Shown one piece after another: positions 14,098 through 21,301 of a DNA stretch of 21,301 nt. The stretch comes from Chthoniobacter flavus (GTDB lineage: Bacteria; Verrucomicrobiota; Verrucomicrobiia; Chthoniobacterales; Terrimicrobiaceae). The notes beneath the pieces are model-generated. The model did not search any database, had not been told where the DNA came from, and saw only the letters and a program-made list of their open reading frames with translations. Where the stretch lies: contig CAMBAQ010000011.1 of NCBI GenBank assembly GCA_945863785.1, positions 1 through 21,301 of the forward strand, given 5' to 3'. The translations under genes and the position numbers were made by a program. How positions within the stretch are numbered: position 1 is the stretch's first letter; each line of letters opens with the position of its first letter.

Positions 14098-15801
14098 TTA
14101 TTGAAGATTTTCCTTAGTTTCGATCGCGACCTTCAAGTAGTCGCTAGCTTCATTAAAATGAGGGTCAATTTCGAGGACCTGCTTGAAGGTAGCGATGGCG
14201 TCGTCGATCCGGCCGGCATTGAAAAGAGTAATTCCTAAATTGCAGCGGAAACCCGCATGGGAGGGGGCTTTTTTTAACAAGTCTGTATAGATCAAAATGG
14301 CTTCGTCATTTTGGCCGTCGAGCATGAGCGCTCGGCCGAGGTTCGCTTGAATAGCGAGGATATCTGGGGAAAGGCGAAGGGCTTCGCGAAAGCGAAGAAC
14401 CGCGGCCTTCGTATCTTTTGCAGCTAACAAGCCGGAGCCAAGGTTGTTTTGTGTTTCAGCGAGATCAGGGCGCAATGCGGTTGCCCTCTCGAAGTGTGGA
14501 AGAGCTGCTGCATGTTGGCCGCGATTGAACTCTCTGGAGCCGTAGCGATTGTGGGCCTGCCAACAGCTTTCGTTGTACTTCAGGGTGTGGAGCCAAAGCA
14601 CATCTTCGTTAGCCCAAATGGCAGCGTAGTTGTGACTTTGGAAAACGAGCACCCCGCCGCACGCGGCTGCGCCCAACCAAATCCAGTTCCTCGCGGCAGG
14701 TCGAAGTTGGATTGCCACATGGGTGAGCGCCGATGCGATTAGGACAAGAACCCCAATCATCGGGATATAAGTTAAATGATCGGAGACCCAACCGACTCGC
14801 ATGTAGGACATCGCAACAAAACCGAGAACAGGAAGGATGGTGATGAAGTAAAATCCAAAGGCCATCAAGGCATGGCGGCCCCAAGATTTTCGCTTCATCC
14901 AGAAAAGAACGCCAGCGGCGATCAGAGGAATCCACGCGGCAAAATAAAAAGGCTGGGGAGGATTGGCATCCCATTGAGGGTAAATCGGCAGCAATCCGAA
15001 AGGCCAAAAAATCTTAGTCAGATAAAAAAGCCCGCCCATTCCCGCAATCGCCAAGCGTGAGTCAAATCCACCTAGCGGAATCGGTTCATTACCAATCGCG
15101 CGGTGAAGTTGAAAAAGAAGCGTGACCATACCTAGCGCGAGCGAAATCAAAAAAAACGGGGCCGATCGGAGAATGTCGCGTCGCGAAATCACTCCCCTTT
15201 GCCACCAAGCGTAGAGAAGAATCAAAAACGGGAACATCACGACCGAACTCTTCGAAAGCATTGCCGCCAGAAATGCCAAGAGCGCCCAAAAGTAGTATTT
15301 GCGAGATTCACGCTGATCGAACGTGACGTAAAAAAAAGCGGCCAAGAGGAAAAACGGAAGCGAAAATGTGTTTTTCTGCTCGGCCACCCAAGAGACCGAT
15401 TCGACACAAAGCGGATGAATCGCAAAAAGCATGGCCGCGAGCCAAGCGCCCTGGATTTTGGTCCTCACGAGTAGCACCCACAAAAAACACGCCCCCAGCG
15501 CGTGGAGGAGGATGGAAATAATATGATACCCATTCGGATCCATGCCAAAGAATTGCCATTGGATCCAAAGGAAGCTCAGTGTGAGAGGAAGGAAGTCCGC
15601 GGTCGAGGGAGCGAACCAAAGTCGCCAAAGACCATCCAGCGATCGCATGGCGGGATTGGCAGTAATCAGGTAGTCGTCATCCCAAAGCCACTCCCCGTGA
15701 TAAACAGGAGTGTAAATCCAGAGGCAGGCGAGAAAGATGAGCGTGCCCTGAAGAACTAGGACTTCCCAGCGAGCGGGGCGTGAGTACGTGGGATGCGACA
15801 T
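14098..15801 (-). CDS. TMTC-like membrane glycosyltransferase (GT-C) with C-terminal TPRs
   Basis: 567-aa integral membrane protein. The N-terminal two thirds carry about ten transmembrane helices. The first exposed loop has the acidic motif WLWDDDYLI, where GT-C enzymes of the PMT/TMTC type keep their catalytic Asp pair; a further family segment reads HPLCVESVSWVAEQKNTFSL. The last ~135 residues are about four TPR units, e.g. AETQNNLGSGLLAAKDTKAA and FRCNLGITLFNAGRIDDAIA. The expected reaction is transfer of a sugar from a lipid-phosphate donor to protein or lipid at the periplasmic face, but donor and acceptor are unknown. I start at ATG 15801 (MSHPTYSRP); ATG 15822 is an alternative. The frame stays open to 16200, but that extension is antisense to uvrB and not credible. 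The gene is divergent from uvrB with 114 bases between them. Confidence 0.82.
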   Translation of the reverse strand: MSHPTYSRPARWEVLVLQGTLIFLACLWIYTPVYHGEWLWDDDYLITANPAMRSLDGLWRLWFAPSTADFLPLTLSFLWIQWQFFGMDPNGYHIISILLHALGACFLWVLLVRTKIQGAWLAAMLFAIHPLCVESVSWVAEQKNTFSLPFFLLAAFFYVTFDQRESRKYYFWALLAFLAAMLSKSSVVMFPFLILLYAWWQRGVISRRDILRSAPFFLISLALGMVTLLFQLHRAIGNEPIPLGGFDSRLAIAGMGGLFYLTKIFWPFGLLPIYPQWDANPPQPFYFAAWIPLIAAGVLFWMKRKSWGRHALMAFGFYFITILPVLGFVAMSYMRVGWVSDHLTYIPMIGVLVLIASALTHVAIQLRPAARNWIWLGAAACGGVLVFQSHNYAAIWANEDVLWLHTLKYNESCWQAHNRYGSREFNRGQHAAALPHFERATALRPDLAETQNNLGSGLLAAKDTKAAVLRFREALRLSPDILAIQANLGRALMLDGQNDEAILIYTDLLKKAPSHAGFRCNLGITLFNAGRIDDAIATFKQVLEIDPHFNEASDYLKVAIETKENLQ

Positions 15802-15907
15802 GATGTTACGACCAACTCCCATGCAGTCCGTAATCGCGCCATCGCGCAAGGGGAAAATGATCCGCCAAAATCGGATGGTTGCGCTCCGGGGATCCGCAAA
15901 GGATAGT

Positions 15908-15912
15908 GGAGG
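15908..15912 (+). promoter_or_regulatory. Shine-Dalgarno of uvrB
   Basis: GGAGG three bases before the ATG at 15916 fixes the uvrB start. It is the clearest ribosome binding site in the window. Confidence 0.8.
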
Positions 15913-15915
15913 ATT

Positions 15916-18072
15916 ATGGATTTTGAGTTGGATTCCAAATATGAGCCACGAGGGGACCAAGGGCGGGCGATTGCTAATCTCACGCGCTCGCTGCGCGCCG
16001 GCAATCGCCACCAGACTCTGCTCGGTGTGACAGGCTCTGGCAAAACATTCACCATTGCGAATGTGATCCGCGACATGGGCCGCCCGACGCTCATCATGTC
16101 TCACAATAAAACACTCGCGGCCCAGCTTTACAGCGAGTTCAAACAATTCTTTCCGCGCAACGCCGTCGAATATTTTGTGAGCTACTTCGACTACTATCAA
16201 CCGGAGGCCTACCTTCCGCGCTCGGATACCTACATTGAAAAAGATTCCTCGATCAACGAGGAGATCGAGCGCCTTCGCCTATCCACGGTGAGTTCGATTC
16301 TCACGCGCCGCGACACGATCATCGTTGCCAGTGTTTCCTGCATCTATGGCCTCGCCTCGCCGGAAGACTTTCTGCAAATGCTCGTCACTATCAAGCCGGG
16401 TCAGGCATTGTCGCGGGAAGCGTTTCTTTCCAAGATCGTCGAGATGCTCTACGAGCGGAATGACATCGCCTTCACGCGGGGAAAGTTTCGCGTTCGCGGC
16501 GATGTCGTCGAGGTTCATCCTGCCCAAGTCGAGGATGAGGCCGTGCGTGTGGAGTTCTTTGGAGACGAGATTGAGCGGATCAGTCTCTTTGATCCCCTCA
16601 CTGGACGCGTGAGCGCGACGCTCACGACATTCACGCTCTTTCCAGCGAAGCAGTTCGTGACACCTCATGACAAGTTGCGCGTGGCAATGGTGGAAATCCG
16701 AAAGGAACTCGAGGCCCGCGTTGAGGAGTTTGAGCGTGAAGGCAAACTCATCGAGGCCCAACGCATTCGCATGCGAACCGAGTTTGATCTCGAAATGATG
16801 CAGGAGATGGGATTTTGCACTGGGATTGAAAACTATTCCCGCCAACTGACCGGACGCCCACCAGGCTCGCGTCCTTACACGCTCATGGATTTTTTGCCGG
16901 ATGATTACTTGCTGGTCGTCGACGAGTCGCATGCCACGATTCCTCAAGTCGGCGGAATGTATGCCGGCGATCGGGCAAGGAAGTCGGTGCTTGTGAATTA
17001 TGGTTTCCGGCTTCCGAGTGCGCTCGACAACCGTCCGCTGAACTTCGACGAATTCATGCAGGAAAGCACACAAGGTATTTATGTGAGCGCCACGCCTAGC
17101 CAATTTGAGATTCGCAATAGTGTGGCAGGAAACACGGAGTGGATTCCGAATCCCGAAAAAACCTTTGGCGAAGGCGGTCGCAACCTGGACTTCAAAAAAT
17201 ACGCTGAGGGTCAGGAAAATCTCGATGTCACGACAGCGGGAGCCCCCCTTGTGGTCGAGCAGATCATTCGGCCAACTGGGCTGCTGGATCCGACGATCAC
17301 CGTTCGTCCACTCAAGGCTCAGATCGATGAGACGATCGAGCTTTGCCGCCGCCGAGTGGAAAAAAAAGAACGCGTTCTCATTACAACGCTCACCAAAAAA
17401 ACCGCCGAAGACTTGGCCGACTATTTGCGCGAGGTTGGTCTTAAGGTTCGCTATCTCCACAGCGATATCGACACGATCGAACGTGTGGAAATCCTTCGCA
17501 CCCTCCGAGCCGGCGACTGTGATATTCTTGTCGGCATCAATCTTCTTCGTGAAGGACTCGATCTCCCCGAGGTCTCGCTTGTTTGCATTCTCGACGCGGA
17601 CAAGGAGGGCTACCTTCGAAGCCAGACCAGCCTCATCCAGACGGCTGGACGAGCGGCGAGGCATCTCCATGGCGAAGTTGTGCTTTTTGCCGATGTCCTC
17701 ACAGGCAGCATCCGTGCCCTTTTGGAGATTTCGGATTACCGCCGTACGCGGCAAGATGCCTACAACAAAAAGCACGGCATCACGCCGCGCAGCGTCGTTC
17801 GAGCCGTGCAGGAAAGTCTTCATGTGATCATGAAAGGCAATGGAGATAATCCCAATTCCCTGCGAGAAGATCCGACTTCATTTAATGCGGCCGAGCTCAT
17901 TCGGGAACTCGAGAAGGATATGGCCGAAGCCTCTTCGCGCCTTGAATACGAGCGGGCCGCACTCCTCCGCGATCAGATAGCGGAACTCAAAAGCGGCACA
18001 GCGGATGGCACCGCACCCGCTCCAATGAAAAAAATCACCTATTCCAAACCCTCCCGAAAAAAACGGGGATGA
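15916..18072 (+). CDS. uvrB: Excinuclease ABC subunit B
   Basis: DNA-damage-verifying helicase-like subunit of nucleotide excision repair; it loads with UvrA and recruits UvrC. The 718-aa sequence carries Walker A GVTGSGKT (37-44), the β-hairpin region YFDYYQPEAYLPRSDTYIEK (about 88-107) that clamps DNA, DESH (336-339), YVSATPSQFE, the motif V region GINLLREGLDLPEVS, motif VI QTAGRAAR (from 575) and a C-terminal UVR coiled coil (about 660-695, LIRELEKDMAEASSRLEYER) that contacts UvrC, then a basic tail. The start is fixed by GGAGG three bases upstream. It is slightly longer than E. coli UvrB (673 aa). I saw no LexA-like site of the TGTTC-N4-GAACA type in the 114 bases upstream, so SOS control is not evident here. 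It is followed by tRNA-Leu. Confidence 0.97.
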   Translation: MDFELDSKYEPRGDQGRAIANLTRSLRAGNRHQTLLGVTGSGKTFTIANVIRDMGRPTLIMSHNKTLAAQLYSEFKQFFPRNAVEYFVSYFDYYQPEAYLPRSDTYIEKDSSINEEIERLRLSTVSSILTRRDTIIVASVSCIYGLASPEDFLQMLVTIKPGQALSREAFLSKIVEMLYERNDIAFTRGKFRVRGDVVEVHPAQVEDEAVRVEFFGDEIERISLFDPLTGRVSATLTTFTLFPAKQFVTPHDKLRVAMVEIRKELEARVEEFEREGKLIEAQRIRMRTEFDLEMMQEMGFCTGIENYSRQLTGRPPGSRPYTLMDFLPDDYLLVVDESHATIPQVGGMYAGDRARKSVLVNYGFRLPSALDNRPLNFDEFMQESTQGIYVSATPSQFEIRNSVAGNTEWIPNPEKTFGEGGRNLDFKKYAEGQENLDVTTAGAPLVVEQIIRPTGLLDPTITVRPLKAQIDETIELCRRRVEKKERVLITTLTKKTAEDLADYLREVGLKVRYLHSDIDTIERVEILRTLRAGDCDILVGINLLREGLDLPEVSLVCILDADKEGYLRSQTSLIQTAGRAARHLHGEVVLFADVLTGSIRALLEISDYRRTRQDAYNKKHGITPRSVVRAVQESLHVIMKGNGDNPNSLREDPTSFNAAELIRELEKDMAEASSRLEYERAALLRDQIAELKSGTADGTAPAPMKKITYSKPSRKKRG

Positions 18073-18106
18073 AATAGCGTGCGTATCAAAATCCCAAAAA
18101 TCCGGC

Positions 18107-18134
18107 TTGCAAGCGAAAGCAGAATCAGTAGGGT
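18107..18134 (+). promoter_or_regulatory. Weak candidate promoter of tRNA-Leu
   Basis: TTGCAA (18107-18112) and TAGGGT (18129-18134) are separated by 16 bases and would start transcription about ten bases before the mature tRNA. The match to σ70 consensus is modest (4/6 and 3/6), so this is only a candidate. Confidence 0.25.
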
Positions 18135-18149
18135 AACACCTCACATCCA

Positions 18150-18230
18150 GCTCGGGTGGTGAAATGGCAGACACGTGCGTTTGAGGGGCGCATGCCGCAA
18201 GGCATGGGGGTTCGAGTCCCCCCCCGAGCA
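18150..18230 (+). tRNA. tRNA-Leu (anticodon GAG)
   Basis: 81-nt class II tRNA. The acceptor stem is GCTCGGG/CCCGAGC, the D-stem GTG/CAC, the anticodon stem TGCGT/GCGCA with loop TTGAGGG (anticodon GAG), the long variable arm TGCC-GCAA-GGCA, and the T-loop TTCGAGT. The discriminator base is A and CCA is not encoded. Confidence 0.95.
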
Positions 18231-18267
18231 GATTTTTGAATTTAAATGCGTTTTTTCGGCTCTCCGC

Positions 18268-18353
18268 TAAAGACCTGTTTTTTTGTTTTTTTTCCGCGGC
18301 CGACCATTGATCAATATCAAAATAACTCGGCCCTCCTGTTAAAAAGGTCTTTA
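18268..18353 (+). promoter_or_regulatory. Nested inverted repeats in the proS leader
   Basis: An outer pair TAAAGACCT (18268-18276) and AGGTCTTTA (18345-18353) is a perfect 9-base complement. It encloses a T-rich tract (7 T, G, 8 T at 18278-18293) and an inner pair GGCCGA (18298-18303) / TCGGCC (18327-18332), with the small palindrome TTGATCAA at 18307-18314. The whole lies 32 bases before the proS ATG. It could be a regulatory leader of proS or part of the tRNA-Leu terminator region. No T-box motif was seen. Confidence 0.4.
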
Positions 18354-18385
18354 CGATCCGCTGAAGGTCGCAATCATTTCCGGCC

Positions 18386-19906
18386 ATGAGCGATAAACAG
18401 CAGACCGCAGTGACTCCCCGCAGGGATGAAGATTTTCCAGAATGGTATCAGCAGGTGATCAAGGCCTCTGATTTAGCAGAGAACTCGGAGGTCCGCGGGT
18501 GCATGGTCATCAAGCCTTGGGGGTACGCGCTCTGGGAGCGGATGCAGCGCGTGCTGGATGGCATGTTCAAGGCCACCGGCCATCGTAATGCGTATTTCCC
18601 TTTATTCATTCCACTCAGCTATCTCGAAAAGGAAGCGGCCCACGTGGAAGGGTTCGCTAAGGAATGCGCGGTTGTGACTCATCATCGCCTTGAAGCGAAA
18701 GATGGGAAACTCGTGCCCGCGGGACAGCTTTCCGAACCGCTCGTCGTTCGCCCCACGTCAGAAACCATCATCGGAGCAGCCTACGCGCGCTGGGTGAAAT
18801 CTTGGCGCGATCTTCCCATTCTTCTCAATCAATGGGCGAACGTGGTCCGCTGGGAGATGCGTCCGCGTCTTTTCCTACGCACCGCCGAGTTCTTGTGGCA
18901 GGAAGGTCACACCGCCCACGAAACACGCGAGGAGGCGGAAGTAGAGACGATGAAAATGCTTCGCGTCTATGAGACGTTTGCGCGCGACTTCCTTGCGCTG
19001 CCGGTATTGTGCGGCGAGAAAAGTGAAAGTGAACGATTCCCTGGCGCGGTACAGACTTACTGCATCGAGGCCATGGTACAGGATCGCAAGGCGATCCAAG
19101 CGGGAACCTCGCACTTTTTGGGTCAGAATTTCTCGAAGGCATCGGGCATCCAATTTCAATCCCGCGCCGGCCAACTCGAACATGCTTGGACGACAAGTTG
19201 GGGCGTGAGCACACGCCTCATAGGCACTCTCATCATGATGCATTCGGACGACGATGGATTAGTTGTGCCTCCGCGCATCGCCGATACCCATGTGGTCATT
19301 GTTCCGATCACTCCAAAGGAAGATAGCAAGACCTCGATTCTGGAAGCTTCCGAGTCACTTGCAGCCTCGCTCCGCGCCCTGAATTACCATGGAGCGCCAT
19401 TGGGTGTAGAGGTCGACAACCGCGATCTCGGCGGCGGAGTTAAAAATTGGGAGTGGATCAAAAAAGGCGTTCCCATTCGTATCGAGATCGGCCCGCGCGA
19501 CCTCGCGCAGGGAACCGCCGCCGTCGCGCGCCGGGATCGTGGACCCAAGGAAAAAGCCTTCTTGCCGCTCGCGGAAATTCCCTCCACAGCCCTACAAATC
19601 CTCGATGAGATTCAATCTACCCTTCTCGAACGCGCAACGACATTCCGCGATGCGAACACACGTCAGATCGATACGAAGGAAGAATTTTACCAGTTCTTCA
19701 CACCAACGAATGCCGCCAAACCCGAGATCCACGGCGGCTTCGCTCTCACTCATTGGAACGGCAGCGCGGCCGTAGAGGAACAGATCAAAACCGATCTCAA
19801 GGTCACGATTCGCTGCATTCCCTTTGTTGATGGACCTGAAGCAGGCACCTGTCCATTCACGGGAGAACCCAGCCGTCAGCGCGTCATTTGGGCGAAGTCC
19901 TACTAA
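18386..19906 (+). CDS. proS: Prolyl-tRNA synthetase, archaeal/eukaryotic type (ProS type 3)
   Basis: Class II aminoacyl-tRNA synthetase that charges tRNA-Pro. The 506-aa layout is the short type: it opens with FPEWYQQVIKASDLAENSEVRG, continues with RPTSETIIGAAYARW near 118-132, motif 2 WEMRPRLFLRTAEFLWQEGH, and TRLIGTLIMMHSDDDGLVVPP for motif 3, then an anticodon-binding domain (about 290-400) and a C-terminal domain ending CIPFVDGPEAGTCPFTGEPS...WAKSY, with the conserved terminal Tyr. The large editing (INS) domain between motifs 2 and 3 of the E. coli type is absent. This archaeal-like form is scattered among bacteria, so it is not itself evidence of recent transfer. No clear Shine-Dalgarno precedes the ATG; a structured leader lies upstream. 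Confidence 0.95.
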   Translation: MSDKQQTAVTPRRDEDFPEWYQQVIKASDLAENSEVRGCMVIKPWGYALWERMQRVLDGMFKATGHRNAYFPLFIPLSYLEKEAAHVEGFAKECAVVTHHRLEAKDGKLVPAGQLSEPLVVRPTSETIIGAAYARWVKSWRDLPILLNQWANVVRWEMRPRLFLRTAEFLWQEGHTAHETREEAEVETMKMLRVYETFARDFLALPVLCGEKSESERFPGAVQTYCIEAMVQDRKAIQAGTSHFLGQNFSKASGIQFQSRAGQLEHAWTTSWGVSTRLIGTLIMMHSDDDGLVVPPRIADTHVVIVPITPKEDSKTSILEASESLAASLRALNYHGAPLGVEVDNRDLGGGVKNWEWIKKGVPIRIEIGPRDLAQGTAAVARRDRGPKEKAFLPLAEIPSTALQILDEIQSTLLERATTFRDANTRQIDTKEEFYQFFTPTNAAKPEIHGGFALTHWNGSAAVEEQIKTDLKVTIRCIPFVDGPEAGTCPFTGEPSRQRVIWAKSY

Positions 19907-19955
19907 GCTACAATCAACCCGTGACGTGGGATGGTTGTGCGTGTAGTGATAGTAA

Positions 19956-21301
19956 ATGAACAAGAAGACTTTTGCGGAATTGGGCGTCTCGCCCGAGATT
20001 TTAAAGGCCATCAGCGATCTCGGATTTGAGGAGCCCTCGCCGATCCAGGCATCGGCTATTCCCGTCCTGCTTGAGGGTCACGACGTCGTTGGACAATCCC
20101 AAACCGGCTCAGGAAAAACGGCCGCTTTTGCGATTCCTGCGATTGAACTTTGCCAAGCTGCTGATCGCTCCGTTCAGGTCCTGATCCTCTGCCCAACGCG
20201 CGAGCTGGCGACGCAGGTCGCTGATGAAGTTCACAAACTCACCGCCCACAAACGCGGCATTCACGCTGTGCCAATCTACGGCGGAGCTTCGTATGAGCGT
20301 CAATTTTTCGAACTCAAAAAAGGAGTTCAAATCGTCATCGGCACACCCGGTCGCCTGATGGACCACATGGATCGTGGCACGCTCGATCTCAGCAATGTCA
20401 AAATGGTCATCCTCGACGAGGCCGACCGAATGCTGGACATGGGCTTCCGCGAAGATATTGAAAAGATCCTTCGCTCGACCCCCGCTGAACGCCAAACCGT
20501 CTTTTTCTCTGCCACAGTTTCAAAGCAAATTCGTGACCTGATCGAGCGCCATTCCAACTCGCCCAAATCGGTCAAAATCGAGCAACGCGAATTGACCGTG
20601 CCTACCGTGGAGCAATGGTATTACGAGGTTCCCCAGCGCATGAAGTTTGAGGCGCTTCTTCGCCTTGTGGATTTCCACGGCTTCAAGCTTGGCATTATTT
20701 TTTGTAACACGCAGAGGATGGTCGATGAGTTGGCCGACGATCTCATCGCTCAGGGCTTCTCCGCCGACCGACTCCACGGCGGCATTGCGCAGGCGCAACG
20801 CACCCGTGTAATGAACAAGTTCAAGAAGGCGGAATTTGAATTCCTTGTGGCCACAGACGTCGCCGCCCGCGGCATCGACGTGGATGAACTCGAGCTCGTG
20901 GTGAATTACGATCTTCCCTACGACGCGGAAGACTATGTCCACCGTATCGGTCGCACGGGACGCGCTGGGCGCAAGGGCATGGCTGTAACGTTTGTATCGG
21001 GTCGCGATATTTACAAACTCCAATTCATCGAGCGCTTCACAAAAACCAAAATCAAACGCGGCACACTTCCTACCGCTGGCGAAGTCGAAGAGCGTCGCGT
21101 TGAAGGCCTGCTGGAGCGCATTCGTGAAGTTCTCAATCGAGGCAACCTCTCAACCCGCGTTACGGACCGCTTGCTTGAAGAGGGCTTTAACTCGACTGAT
21201 ATCGCTTCCGCCGTCATTGAAATGCTCGCAGGCCCCGAAGTTGCCCCAGAGAAAGAAAAGTCCACTCCGTCTAAACCCACGGTCCGTTCGGAGCCCGACC
21301 T
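19956..21301 (+). CDS. DEAD-box ATP-dependent RNA helicase (3' end beyond window)
   Basis: RNA helicase of the RhlE/CsdA/DbpA group, which remodels RNA in ribosome assembly or mRNA decay. The frame is open from ATG 19956 to the window edge (448 codons seen). Motifs in order: Q motif GFEEPSPIQ (23-31), motif I SQTGSGKT (48-55), PTRELA, GTPGR, DEAD (154-157), SAT (185-187), GIIFCNT, TDVAARGIDV and HRIGRTGR (329-336). After the helicase core comes a region around residues 365-430 (VEERRVEGLLERIREVLNRG... then LLEEGFNSTDIASAVIEMLA) that resembles the dimerisation-like part of CsdA-type proteins, then a charged, Pro-rich tail that probably continues as a basic RNA-binding extension. The gene begins 49 bases after proS and may share its transcript. 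The subfamily cannot be fixed without the C-terminus. Confidence 0.94.
   Translation, partial: MNKKTFAELGVSPEILKAISDLGFEEPSPIQASAIPVLLEGHDVVGQSQTGSGKTAAFAIPAIELCQAADRSVQVLILCPTRELATQVADEVHKLTAHKRGIHAVPIYGGASYERQFFELKKGVQIVIGTPGRLMDHMDRGTLDLSNVKMVILDEADRMLDMGFREDIEKILRSTPAERQTVFFSATVSKQIRDLIERHSNSPKSVKIEQRELTVPTVEQWYYEVPQRMKFEALLRLVDFHGFKLGIIFCNTQRMVDELADDLIAQGFSADRLHGGIAQAQRTRVMNKFKKAEFEFLVATDVAARGIDVDELELVVNYDLPYDAEDYVHRIGRTGRAGRKGMAVTFVSGRDIYKLQFIERFTKTKIKRGTLPTAGEVEERRVEGLLERIREVLNRGNLSTRVTDRLLEEGFNSTDIASAVIEMLAGPEVAPEKEKSTPSKPTVRSEPD

Noticed and set aside
15877..15899. TTGCGC-N17-GATAGT as a uvrB promoter
   Set aside because: The implied transcription start would fall at or beyond the Shine-Dalgarno, removing the ribosome binding site from the mRNA.
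15802..16200. 133-residue N-terminal extension of the TMTC-like glycosyltransferase
   Set aside because: It is antisense to the start of uvrB, has no family resemblance, and the plausible membrane-protein start is the ATG at 15801 (or 15822).
16279..17823. 514-codon open frame on the minus strand inside uvrB
   Set aside because: It lies wholly antisense to an unambiguous uvrB and shows no domain. Long open antisense frames are expected from the codon bias of this gene.
18231..18385. T-box riboswitch controlling proS
   Set aside because: No T-box consensus or specifier-loop layout could be found; the inverted repeats are reported only as an unassigned structure.
17878..18387. 169-codon minus-strand frame covering tRNA-Leu
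   Set aside because: It runs antisense through the uvrB 3' end, the tRNA and the proS leader; the translation has no recognisable features.
1..21301. CRISPR arrays, insertion sequences, toxin-antitoxin pairs, prophage or defence genes
   Set aside because: No regularly spaced repeats, transposase, integrase or recognisable defence domain was seen in the translations on either strand.

Overview
The window looks like a chromosomal segment of a Gram-negative bacterium, most likely a Verrucomicrobiota member. This placement is inference. It rests on outer-membrane genes (β-barrel, periplasmic polysaccharide export protein), an archaeal/eukaryotic-type prolyl-tRNA synthetase, a TMTC-like multi-membrane TPR glycosyltransferase of a kind common in that phylum, tRNA genes without encoded CCA, and one site matching the LexA motif I recall for Verrucomicrobia. 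Shine-Dalgarno sequences are mostly weak; uvrB is the clear exception. Coding is dense and there is no transposase, integrase, phage gene or CRISPR array.

Layout. 1-1730 (+): the C-terminal end of the chromosome condensation ATPase SMC, a 78-aa hypothetical protein coupled to it by an ATGA overlap, and a cyclic-nucleotide-binding/FHA fusion protein. 1746-12173 (-): a long collinear block. Read in its own direction it starts with an exopolysaccharide export set (outer-membrane β-barrel, short OPX/Wza-type protein, Wzc-type tyrosine kinase/chain-length regulator) and an HdeD-like membrane protein. It then passes to metabolic and envelope genes: phosphoenolpyruvate carboxylase, cysteine synthase, a membrane-anchored TPR protein and an L,D-transpeptidase-fold protein. 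12174-12592 is AT-rich and non-coding as far as I can see; it holds the EPS leader with a perfect 17-bp palindrome and, next to tRNA-Val, a LexA-like palindrome.

12593-14069: tRNA-Val(TAC) (-), a possible 47-aa membrane peptide (+), a coiled-coil/winged-helix-like protein (-) and a divergent Sfp-type phosphopantetheinyl transferase (+), in a locally AT-rich stretch. 14098-15801 (-): the TMTC-like glycosyltransferase with C-terminal TPRs, divergent from uvrB (15916-18072, +). 18150-21301 (+): tRNA-Leu(GAG), a structured 155-nt leader, proS, and a DEAD-box RNA helicase running off the right edge.

Functional picture. Most genes are housekeeping (SMC, Ppc, CysK, UvrB, ProS, DEAD-box). The distinctive part is the surface-polysaccharide export module. 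It has an OPX protein too short to cross the outer membrane and an adjacent β-barrel that could supply the pore, but no glycosyltransferase, flippase or polymerase beside it. I found no obviously new defence or mobile system. The observations most worth checking are the split OPX/β-barrel exporter, the LexA-like palindrome, the palindrome in the EPS leader, and the nested inverted repeats before proS.
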